The notes under the pieces were generated by a model, which saw only the letters and a program-made list of their open reading frames with translations, did no database searches and had not been told where the DNA came from. Shown piece by piece: positions 1-8,033 of a stretch of 25,622 bases of DNA; the stretch's first letter is position 1; every line of letters starts with the position of its first letter. The translations under genes were made by a program, and so were the position numbers. The stretch spans positions 12,479 through 38,100 of the forward strand of contig KQ482013.1 in assembly GCA_001430745.1 (NCBI GenBank), given 5' to 3'. Source of the stretch: Auxenochlorella pyrenoidosa (taxonomy: Eukaryota > Chlorophyta > Trebouxiophyceae > Chlorellales > Chlorellaceae).

Positions 1-184
1 AGCACGGGATTGCCCAAGGCTGCTTGTGTTGGGGATAGCGCCGGCTTGCGGGCAGCGCAGGCCACGGCCCCGCTGCCAAGCGGCGCACCCAACCTTCTGC
101 TCCCCCGACCGCACGGTGCACAGACAGTGCGCTGCGCCTGCCCTCAAGGCATGCCTGCCTGGCCCCAGCTCCACGCGGGCTCAC
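1..184 (-). other. Probable intron (and possibly further coding) of the FAS1 gene beyond exon 14
   Basis: A good donor (TGG|GTGAGC) lies at 184 on the minus strand, immediately after the opening helix of a third FAS1 domain. The exon frame itself stays open to base 1, so read-through cannot be excluded. No FAS1 motif was recognised in the remaining bases. Confidence 0.5.
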
Positions 185-3100
185 CCAGCCAAACTGTGTG
201 GCCAGCTGGGCGATGCGAGAGAAGTAGTCGGGGCTGGCCTGCACAAAGGCCTGGAGGGTGACGCAGGAGGGGCCGGGGGCTGCGACAGCCACCGGTGGTG
301 CAGCTGCCGCGCCCGGCACGGGCGCCGCAAGCGCCACCGCGGCGGCGGAGCCGCCTGCGGCTGTGCCGCCGGGGGAGCCCGCCAGCGGCAGCGAACTGGG
401 GGAGGCCCCCGGGATGAGCAGTGAGGCCGGTGGGGCGCCGGGGGACGCCGCCCCGCCGGCTGCAGGCAGCACGACTCCGCCCAGCACCCCGCCAGGGCTG
501 CGGGCGGCGGCGCCTGCAGCTGGCGGGCCGAGCACCACCGCCCCTGCGCTGCCAGACCAAATGCCCGTGGCACTGGCAGCACCAGGCACCCCGGCTAGGC
601 CTCCCGGGGCCTGCAGCAAGAAGGCAGCGGGCGGCTGCACACCAGGCAGCAGGCCGGCAGGTGGCAGGGCGGTAGCCCCGCCTGTGGATGGCGCCGCACT
701 GCCCCCGTCAGTGATGGCTGAGAGCGCGGCCGGCAGGGGAGCTGCCCCGGGGGCGCCCGCTGCTGGGGCCGCTGGCGGTGGGGGTGGGCTGGCGGCGGGG
801 GGCGGGGCGGGCGGGGCTGTGGCATCCACCTCTGCCTGCACCGGGGGCAGAGGGCAGCAGGGTGGCCGGTTGTCTGCGCATGCACTGCGCCTGCGCCATG
901 CCCAGACGGCCCCACGCTGGCGGCCAAGGGAGGCACCACAGCTTTGAGTCGCCGCACCCCCACTTGAGGATGCGGCGCAGCTGCAGCCGGCTTCAAAGAC
1001 AGCAGGCTTCGAACAGCCGCAGTGCCCTTGGACAGGGGAGGAGCGCAGCTGGCGCCGGGCGGCAGGCACCTGCGCCTCTTGGGGCGAGTAATCCTCGTAT
1101 CCCAGCGACAGGTCGGCTGCTGTCAGCGGCTCCCCCCTCAGGTACATGTCGGCGGCAGGAGTGTGGGGCGAGACGGGGCCGGCCAGCACGTTCAACACTG
1201 CTGGGGAGGGGCGCAGGGTGCAGCGAGCTTGGAGCGTGGGAGGGCGCGGCTGCGCAGCCGTGCGGCTGCCAGCCTGCCTGCAAGGAGCCCTGCAACTCGC
1301 CTGCAGCGCGTAGCAGCAGCATGCAAGACAAACGCTGCTCGTGCTTCTTGCCTGTTCCACCCACCCATCCACCAACCCTTGATACAAACGCGTACATGCA
1401 CACGCACGCTCATAAACACACACTCTTTGTCACGCACGTTCTTAGTCTCACCACTGCCCCCGCAGGTCGCGATGCTCTGCATGATGGTGGCCGCTGTCTG
1501 GTTCAGCGCCGCCGTCAGCTCGCCAGCAATGGCCACACCACCCTGCTTGGGCAGGTGCACACGAAAGCACAACAGGGTTTAGGTCAGGCTCTGCGTACCT
1601 GCTCCCGCGCGTAGGGCTGCCAGCAGAGTGAACACGCTTGGACAGAAGAGCCTATGAGGCGGTCTGTGCATGGCGGCAACAGGTCAAGGCACGCCATGGG
1701 AGGCGACGGGCCAGGCAGCAGCCTTCAGGGCCCCGCCCAGCCAGGGGCGGGGCAGCCTCACCTCCGGCCCCGGCTCCACAAAAAGGGTGTGCGGCTTGAA
1801 AAGGGTGGGCAGCTCCTCGCCCTCAAACTGTGGGGGAGCAAGACGGCTTTCAGCTGCAGCTCTATTTGGCGTGGGGCGGGCGGCGGGGTGTTCCGTCAGG
1901 GGACAGGGCTGTAAAACTGGCAGGCGGGGCGCAGTGCAGCCTGAGCGAGTGCCCGCGCCGCCTACCTTGTCCCAGCCATCCCGCAGCATGGCGCCGCGCC
2001 GAGAGCAAGCGCGGTGGGCACATGCATTCCGGCGCCGGCCTGCCTCGAGAGCGGTCTCCGCGGCAGCAATCTCTTCTGCCTGCAAGTTGTAGCTGGACAT
2101 CGCAGTCGCCGTCTTGGCGAGGCCACCGCCTACTGCAAAGGCGACAATGGCTGCGCTGCCATGCGTGACGCCTCGCCATGCCAGCATGCAGGGCACGTCG
2201 TTGTGCTTGTTGTTGTCTGACATGGTGAGAAGGCTGAAGTGCGAGGAGGAGAGTAGGACCCGAAACCTTCGAGGGCTGCCTCTCCTCCTCGCACTTCAGC
2301 CCTTCTCACCATGTCCGACAACAAAAACAACAACAACGTGCTCCGCAAGGTGGCACTTGAGGGCGACAAGCTAGGCAGCGCAGCGATGATCACGTATGCA
2401 GTGGGCGGTGGCCTGAACAAGGCGGCCACAGCGGAGTCCAGCTACAAGCCGCCGGTCGAAGAGGCTGCTGCCGCGCCGTAGGCGCTGCCGCCAGCTGCTG
2501 TCACAGAAGCGGCGCACCACCTGCCCTGCCCACTTCTCCCCGCCTTTTCCAGCTCCGCACTTTCCCAGCAGGATGCCTTTTCCCAGCTTCTCACCTTGTC
2601 CAAGTCCTCCCCACCTCACCAGCTGCCCACCTTTCCCAGTTCCGAGGAGTTCAGCCCGCCGTAGCCAACCACCATCAGGTAAGCCACCCCGGCGTGGAGC
2701 AGCCGAGAGTTACGCGCCGCCTCGCCCAGCAGCTGCGGGGTGGGGGTGGGGGTGGGGGTGGGGTGCGGGCCGGCGTGGTGGCAAGGTCGTGGGGCCATGG
2801 TCGGGCTCAACAGGCCAAGGTTGGGCTCAAATGGCCTGGAGCTGCTCAAAAACAGCTTCTTCCATGGTAGCGCCGTTTGTGGGAGAGCTGCCGCAGCTCA
2901 GCCAGGCCAGAGAGGCCAGCCAAGCAGGGACGCCTGCCAGCGGCAGCAGCGCCGGCGGGCAGAGGCGGCAGCAGCGGTACCAGCATGGGTGCCGTGCCCC
3001 CGTGCCTGCTGGATCTGCGCCTGGTCAGGGGCAAGATAGCCGGCAATGGACAGCTGCTGGGCCGAGTCTGCAAGCAGGGCGACAAGAGAGCTCTGCAGCA

Positions 3101-6100
3101 CATTGTGAGGGTGGCTGCAGAGGCGTGCTGGTGGGCACCCGCACAGCTCGGCGCTGGCGCTGCGCAGGGCATGCACTGCAGGGGCCGCGACAGGCAGGCA
3201 CCAGCAGCGCAACACGTGTGGCGGGCGGCCCTGGTTGGCAGAGAGCTGCTCTGTGGGCCCCCAACCCCCCATCCCCCGCTGGGGGAGGGCTGGGCTCGCC
3301 TGACACCGCAAACATTGTGATATTGAGGCCCGGATTCGTCAGGTTCCACTGCATGGGGTTCGGCCAGCCAGCCAGTTGTGAGCGATGGTGCCAAGCCCCA
3401 GTGCAGGGCCGCAAGTGCAGCCTGGCTCCTGCCCAAGCAGCTGCAGGCGAGACTTGCGGTAAGAATTGCAGGGACGCATGATCGCAGCACAGTGCTGCGC
3501 CCGTCCAGCACTCGTGGCATGCTAAGCACGCCCAGCAGTACCCCGGTCAGGCCCAGCGTGGTTCTTGCAATGGCGAACAGCACGTCCAGCACCCACCCCA
3601 GTCAGGCCCACAGTCGTCCTTGCAATGGACAGCTGTGGGGTGCCGGCCATCGCGTCAGCCAGGCTGGGGAAGCAGCCGGGGGCGCCGGGCGGCTGCCCCG
3701 GCAATACGGGTGGCGGGCCGGCCTGCAGGCCGCCCACGGCTTGGTCATAGGGGAGCACATACTGGATGGAGCGAGCCGGGAGCAGCACGGCATCGATGAC
3801 GTGGACGACTGCGCAGGCAAGGGGGCAGTGGGTGCACCCCTCAAGTGAGGGAGAGGGCGATGCTGCGTCCAAGGGTGCTGGCTGGATGCGGCTTCACAGT
3901 GGGGCGGCGGCAAAGCAGGGCAGCGCCAGCGCCAGGGACCATGGCATCATCCCCCCAGCAGAAGCTGACGGGCTGTGACCACAGCGCAATGCAGACCATG
4001 CTGCGGGGGCTTGCCCGCCCCGCTCAGCAAACCAGTCCTGGCGCTGCAGAGGTTGTGCATCGATAGTTTCCATGCACCAGCGCACCTGGATGGCGATCGT
4101 GCACACAGCTATTGAACGCTCCCCGCGGGCTCTAGTACAGAAGCCCTCTCAACACACCTGTGCGGCACACCAGCTGGTTGGCCCTGAGCAGGTTGGCGCT
4201 GCCGTAAAGCCCCTCCAGGCGCAGCTGCATCACAGTCCAGCGCGAGCCAAGCTCGAACAACTTAGCACGGCGCTCAGCGGCAGGCTGCCGGCAGGCTCAG
4301 CGTCGCAGGGCAAACGTGGCGCTGCAGCCGCCTGGGGCTGCAACGTACAGGCGCCGCCTGCATGTTCTGCGCATGGGCTGGACGTGGCACATGCGACCCT
4401 CGACTGCTCAGAGGCACACAACTGGCTGCCCACCCACCGCAGTAGCATTCAGCAGTGTGGCCTTGAGGGTGGCACCTGGAAGGTCGGTGGGCAGCGGCGC
4501 GCCGCTGGCGCCGGCCCGGCCCAGATCGGCGTAGCTGCATGGGGCGAGGAGCGGGGGGGGCATGCCGCACCCTGCATCCATGCATTTTGCAGGCGCACCA
4601 GGCAGCTTGACCAGACCTGTCGTATCGAGGGGGTGGGGTGGGGGTTCTGGCAGGACGCGCGCCGGCACACCACACCCGCCACGCGCTCCCCTCACACCTC
4701 AGCGGCTGCGGCAGGGCATGGTAGGCCAGCACAGACTCCAGCTGGCGCGCGGGGGGGGGGGGGGGGGCGGGCTGCACACCCACACCCACACACCACACAC
4801 CTGAGCGGCTGCGGCAGGGCGTGGTAGGCCAGCACAGACTCCAGCTGGGGCGCATACACGTAGATGGACGCGGCAGACAGGCCCTGCAAGGCAAGCACGG
4901 CAGTCGGCAGGCAAGGGCGACGGTGGGCAGGCAGGGGCGCCGGTTGGCACGGGCGGCGGTGGGCTGGCAGGGGCAGGCAGGTGCAGCAGTGGGCAGGCAG
5001 GGGCGGCGGCTGGCAGCCGGGCCCGCGGTCGGCAGGCAGGGGCGGTGGGCACGCGCACGGGTGGGCAGCCTTTGTCATCCACTAGCAGCGCGCAGCGGCG
5101 GCAGGCAGCGGTCAACGCATGCAGTGCGCCACCAGACCCAATTCTTCCCCACCTGCTGCTGCAGAAAGGCTCGGACTGCGTCGTCGCTGGGCAGCAGCAG
5201 CGTGGCCGACAGGGCCGGGTCTGCCAGCTGGCGCTGGAGGAAGCCGGTGAGGACGGCCAGCGACAGGTAGAGGGTGAGGTCGGGGGAGCCGCTGCGGGGA
5301 GGGGGGAAGGGGTGGGAGCAGTGGGGAGGGGGGGGGAGGGTGGGAGCAGCAGGGAGGGGAAGGAAGATAGGAGCGCGGGAAGGAGGAAAAGGGTGGGAGC
5401 CGCCGCGGGGAGGGGGGAGGAGGGTGGGAGCAGTGAGGAGGGGGGGGAAGGTGGATGCAGCGGTTACGGTCCGGCACAGGTGAGGGGCTCGGCGAACAGA
5501 GATGCACGGACAAGCCCATCAGGCGGAGGGCCCGCCAAAGCAGGGCTGCCTAGTTAGTCCAGCAGACACTGTCTGTGCTCCAGCACGGGTGCGGCGAAGG
5601 GCGTGCGGCACTCCAAAGCCCAACATTAAGAGTATTTTCAAAGAAACCATTGGAAAATGGAATGCAGTGTAGTGCCCTCGTGAAGAGACGGCCTGCAGCA
5701 GCTCACCGAAGAAAATTCACCAAGATGTCGGGCGGGCACTGCGCTGCCCCCGCTGTGGTGCCGCCAGGCGGCGCCGCCCCGCCAGGTGGCGCGCCGCCCA
5801 GCTGGCTCAGCAGCGGCTGCAGCAGCTGCTGCTGCGTTGGCGGGCCCGGTGGGGCGGCCGCCGGTGGGGGTGGCAGCGCTCCCTGCTGGGCGGGGCCGGC
5901 AGGGGGAGTGGGGGTGGCGGCGGGCCCTGGCGCCACGACTGGCAGCGGGCCAGGGCCTGGGCTCGGCACGGGGGCTGCGATGGCCACTGCCACAGAGCCG
6001 GGGACAGAGCCTGGAGCGGGAGCAGTGCTGGCAGTGGTCGGGGCTGCCGCTGCAGGCTGGCTGGGGGGTAGGGCTGCAGGGGTGGGAGCGCCAGTGCCGG

Positions 6101-7115
6101 CAGCGGGGCAAGTGCAGTGGCCGCACGACTGCTGGCAGTTGTTGAGCATCCAGGTCTCGTTGCACTTGCCCCAGCCCGCCTGCAATCGGAGCAAGTGTGG
6201 ACAGCAGCAGGGTGGAGTTGGTAGTCTGGCGGTTGTGTGCAGGCAGGCGCAGCGCGGCAGAGTGGCAGGCCCCAGATGCTCAACAGCAGGAACAGGCGCA
6301 GGCATGCGCCAGGCGGTGCAGCGCAAACAGCAGCTGGGCGCGTCCAGCCGATGCCTTCCCCGGGTGCATGACGCTACCCTGTGCCAGCTCCCCAGCAACT
6401 CCAAGTAGAATAGGCTTGCCTGCTGGGCGCAGTTGAAGCGCCCGTCGGGCGGGACATCGGAGCAGGTGCACTGGCCAGGGCAGGCGCAGCGCCCGCAGGT
6501 CGTGGTGCACAGGTCCTGGGCAACCATCCAGGCGGCGTAGCTGCGTGGGAGGTGAGGGAGCGGAGAAGCGGGGGGCGGGATCAGGGTGCGGGTTTGAGGG
6601 GGAAGGGGGGGCCTGGCGTGGGGGGCGGCGCGCTGCGCAGTGTGTCAGGGCAGCCCGCAAAGCCTGCGCCCGCAGGCGGCCCTGCAGAGAGGAGCGCGCG
6701 CATGCCAGGCTCCGCTGGGCCACCCTCACCAGTTGCCGGCGTCGCGCTGCTGCCTGCAGTCGCCCCCCGGGGGCGGCGTGTCGGCGCAGGGGCAGCCTGG
6801 CAGCTGGGGGGCAGGAGCGGAGGCAGTGGCGGGAGGGGCGGGCGGCGTAGACGGCGGCGGGGCATCGGCTGGCGGGCCTTGGAAGGCGCTGACTGCAGGC
6901 TGCTGCCTATCACCAGGGGCAGGCAAAAGCACGTGAGGGCCTAAGCTGGGTGCCGGCGGCGCTGCCGCCGCCGCCGCCTCTGCTGCCTGCAGCAGCTGTT
7001 GGGCAGAGGGCCCTGCCATGGTCTGATCTGTGGACTGCCCTGGTGAGCCTGCAGCCTTGGCCAAGGCTGACAGCAGGCAGCAGCCCAAGAGGGCTGCACA
7101 GACCGCGCTCCCCAT
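185..7115 (-). CDS. Secreted ShKT-FAS1 (fasciclin) multidomain protein, 3' end outside window
   Basis: Probable extracellular or wall adhesion protein. Visible exons (minus strand): 7115-6730, 6540-6420, 6179-5707, 5291-5153, 4883-4801, 4534-4438, 4260-4158, 3808-3597 (or to 3542), 3067-2981, 2933-2836, 2732-2631, 1827-1762, 1542-1452, 1200/1197-185. They give about 1042 residues with phases agreeing at every join; exons 8-10 are the weakest. The start at 7115 is chosen because it opens a hydrophobic signal peptide (residues 1 to about 21, ending AKA-A). Order: signal, Pro/Ala linker, ShKT 110-147, ShKT 155-191, Pro/Ala/Gly linker, FAS1 about 317-478, FAS1 about 513-716, a linker of about 290 residues, and the start of a third FAS1 at about 1016. 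FAS1 domains mediate cell adhesion; ShKT modules are disulfide-rich and occur in many secreted proteins. Substrate or partner is unknown. The reading frame after 184 probably enters another intron. Confidence 0.82.
1966..2223 (-). CDS. Inverted paralogous copy of the small 56-residue gene; possible alternative first exon of the FAS1 gene
   Basis: Starts MSDNNKHNDV at 2223. The first 56 codons (to 2056) align without gaps to the plus-strand copy, sharing GSAA, AVGGGL, TA-SSY and EE segments. The stop found in the plus copy is absent here, and the frame runs on to a strong donor (GACAAG|GTAGGC, donor at 1965) in phase 0. The next acceptor on this strand is that of FAS1 exon 12 (1827), also phase 0, so a transcript starting here could splice in frame into the FAS1 protein. 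Without splicing the frame stops at 1684 after crossing exon 12. No function was recognised. It may equally be a decayed copy that lost its stop. Confidence 0.4.
2221..2313. repeat. Near-perfect inverted repeat between the two nested start codons
   Basis: The left arm 2221-2253 (33 bases) is the reverse complement of the right arm 2280-2313 (34 bases) except for one inserted G; the loop is 26 bases (2254-2279). Each arm is the 5' leader plus ATG of one of the two head-to-head reading frames. Complementarity continues outward into the first 24 coding bases with about four mismatches, and then weakly through the remaining coding parts. It could act as a cruciform, as a hairpin in the FAS1 pre-mRNA intron, or as a bidirectional promoter/leader. 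Confidence 0.9.
2311..2481 (+). CDS. Small 56-residue protein, unrecognised, nested in a FAS1 intron
   Basis: Complete single-exon frame starting MSDNKNNNNV and ending EEAAAAP. It is polar and Asn-rich at the start and has a small hydrophobic core with an Ala-Val-Gly-Gly-Gly-Leu run. There is no signal peptide and no known family was recognised. Support for coding: an inverted copy on the opposite strand (2056-2223) aligns over all 56 codons without a gap, about 30 identical residues, with several third-position synonymous differences. It lies antisense to the host FAS1 gene, inside intron 1828-2630. Only 87 bases separate its start codon from that of the inverted copy, leaving little room for two ordinary promoters. 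It could be a real small gene, a gene fragment captured by duplication, or part of a hairpin-RNA locus. No TGTAA signal was seen in the next few hundred bases. Confidence 0.45.
   Translation: MSDNKNNNNVLRKVALEGDKLGSAAMITYAVGGGLNKAATAESSYKPPVEEAAAAP
3541..3645 (-). repeat. Direct repeat at the end of FAS1 exon 8
   Basis: Reading the minus strand, a block of about 43 bases (CCATTGCAAGGACGACTG and following) at the exon 8 end is repeated about 50 bases later with a few changes, and both copies carry a donor-like GGG|GT. A shorter related block (CAGCTGTCCATTGC) occurs again in exon 9 near 3053. The repeats make the choice of donor (3596 or 3541) ambiguous. Confidence 0.65.
4698..4848 (-). repeat. 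Duplicated 3' part of FAS1 exon 5 with its splice donor
   Basis: Bases 4801-4848, the end of exon 5 up to the donor, recur at 4698-4745 inside the following intron with 46 of 48 bases identical. Both copies encode QLESVLAYHALPQPL in the same sense, and both are followed by a donor-like GTGTG. A C-tract and a (GTGTGGG)-type stretch lie between them. Confidence 0.85.
4895..5075. repeat. Minisatellite-like G-rich repeats in a FAS1 intron
   Basis: Imperfect tandem units of roughly 25-35 bases built on GGCAGGCAGGGGCGGCGG fill most of intron 4. They contain no gene. Unit number cannot be fixed by eye. Confidence 0.7.
5290..5458. repeat. Purine-rich minisatellite in a FAS1 intron
   Basis: Repeats of GGGAGGGTGGGAGCAG-type units occupy the 3' half of intron 3 (5292-5706), next to the exon 4 acceptor. 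On the transcribed sense they form a long C/T tract that would act as the polypyrimidine tract. The rest of this intron holds nothing recognisable. Confidence 0.65.
6112..6786 (-). other. Two tandem ShKT six-cysteine domains (within the FAS1 gene)
   Basis: Domain 1 has cysteines at residues 110, 120, 129, 140, 144 and 147; domain 2 at 155, 166, 175, 184, 188 and 191. Both end in the ShKT signature C-x3-C-x2-C (CTTTCGRC and CQQSCGHC) and share a Trp-Met pair before the fourth Cys. The Cys129 codon is split by the intron 6729-6541 (TG|C), and domain 2 is split by the intron 6419-6180. Restoration of the six-Cys spacing across both joins is the main support for these splice sites. Here ShKT is a structural module of an algal secreted protein; nothing suggests a toxin. 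Confidence 0.88.
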
Positions 7116-8033
7116 GCCTGCATTGGACCTAGGGGGGCCGGCCATCCCTGCCTGGCAATGCATGGAGAACCAGGGGCGCACAAGCCCTACGAAGGGCGGG
7201 CCTTGGACTGCCGCCGCCGCCGCTGCTTTCCACCCACCTCAGCTTCGCGTCGTTCATGACGTGCTTATATCACTCTTGTCGCTTGAGAGATGCTGCATGT
7301 AAGGATTCACCAAGCGTGCGTGCGAGCTTGCATTAGGAAACGAGGGCTCAGGGGCGTGCAAAAGGTCTGCAGTGCAGGGCCATTAGTGGTGCAAGGCTCC
7401 ACTGCACCTTCTCGCCAGCTGCCACACACCTGTTGCCCCAGGTGCTGGGAAATCAGCCTGCCTGCTCGGCCGGAGTCCCTTGACATATGCATTGACAAAC
7501 GGTCTAGCCATCTAGCAACTGCCGTGGCAGCAGCGCCATGCAGTGACAGGGGCGCCTGCAGCACGCCAGTCGTACCCTAGACATGCCTGGGTGGGGCTGT
7601 TTGGGGCTGATTTGATGGCGTGTGTATGCTCCATGAGCTTGGCACAACGTGCTGGGTGAACGACGTAGCAGCCAGCAGAGGCAAATCTGGTGCTGCATTG
7701 CCAGCAGCAGCGGCGGCGCTCCCAGTCGGTCGGACTGAACTGCCTCAATGGGAACGTGGTCCTCTATGTGCAGGGCCTCTTGATTCTTGCAGAGGTCTGT
7801 GAGAGTCACCACAGTGCCCATGCCTAAGAAAAAAACAAAGAAGGCTGGCTGCGGACCAAAAAAAGGCCGGCAGCAAAGATGTTGCCGAGCGTTGGAAGAG
7901 AACAGCATCAAGCGTGCGAAGCGATCAATGATCGGCGCAATGCTTGCAGCCCACCAGCTGATTCTGTTCACATGACTGCCGCCGCCGCTGTGCGCTGCCG
8001 CCGCTGCCGCCAGGCCTACTGGGCATTGCTCTT
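7116..8033. other. Divergent intergenic region between the FAS1 gene and peptidyl-tRNA hydrolase
   Basis: About 0.9 kb holding the promoters and leaders of two divergent genes. Apart from the TATA-like element near 7267, no gene, RNA or repeat could be supported. Open frames here lack any protein signature. Confidence 0.6.
7263..7271 (-). promoter_or_regulatory. Possible TATA box of the FAS1 gene
   Basis: The minus strand reads ATATAAG at 7270-7264, about 150 bases upstream of the start codon, in a locally AT-richer stretch. This would place transcription start near 7235-7240. Assigned from position and motif only. Confidence 0.35.

Larger units (their letters stand above)
1162..3675 (-). 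other. FAS1 domain 2, interrupted by the large intron 1828-2630
   Basis: Starts with FPSLADAMAGTPQLSIA at the end of exon 8. It continues through an H1-like SPTNGATMEEAVFEQLQ (exon 10), LLHAGVAYLMVVGYGGL (exon 11), FEGEELPTLFKPHTLFV (exon 12) and an H2-like VLNVLAGPVSP (exon 14). The join between exon 11 (GGAAAG at 2631) and exon 12 (1827) is phase 0 and gives the classic FAS1 order, so the 803-base stretch between them is an intron even though it carries its own open reading frames. The borders of exons 9 and 10 are tentative: the exon 10 donor would be GC (CAG|GCCATT), and intron 9 would be only 47 bases. Confidence 0.7.
3770..5737 (-). other. FAS1 domain 1
   Basis: Encoded by the end of exon 3 through exon 8. 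The domain opens with CPPDILVNFL followed by a helix rich in Leu. The H1 box reads TLLLPSDDAV (residues 357-366), followed by a QLESVLAYHALP segment that matches the conserved FAS1 YH motif. A TLKATLLNAT strand comes next, and the H2 box reads VVHVIDAVLLP (468-478). The splice joins at 5706/5292, 5152/4884, 4800/4535, 4437/4261 and 4157/3809 keep one reading frame and reproduce the FAS1 order, so this is the best supported part of the gene. Confidence 0.88.

Noticed and set aside
778..1614. Plus-strand open frame of 278 codons
   Set aside because: It is antisense to FAS1 exons 13-14, with no signature; GC-rich DNA without stop codons explains its length.
6112..6786. Reading the ShKT domains as a toxin gene
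   Set aside because: ShKT modules are widespread in secreted proteins; here they are fused to FAS1 adhesion domains in an algal gene with no other toxin feature.
7787..7975. Short plus-strand frame beginning with a Lys-rich stretch
   Set aside because: No homology, no splice context, and it sits in the divergent promoter region; likely chance.
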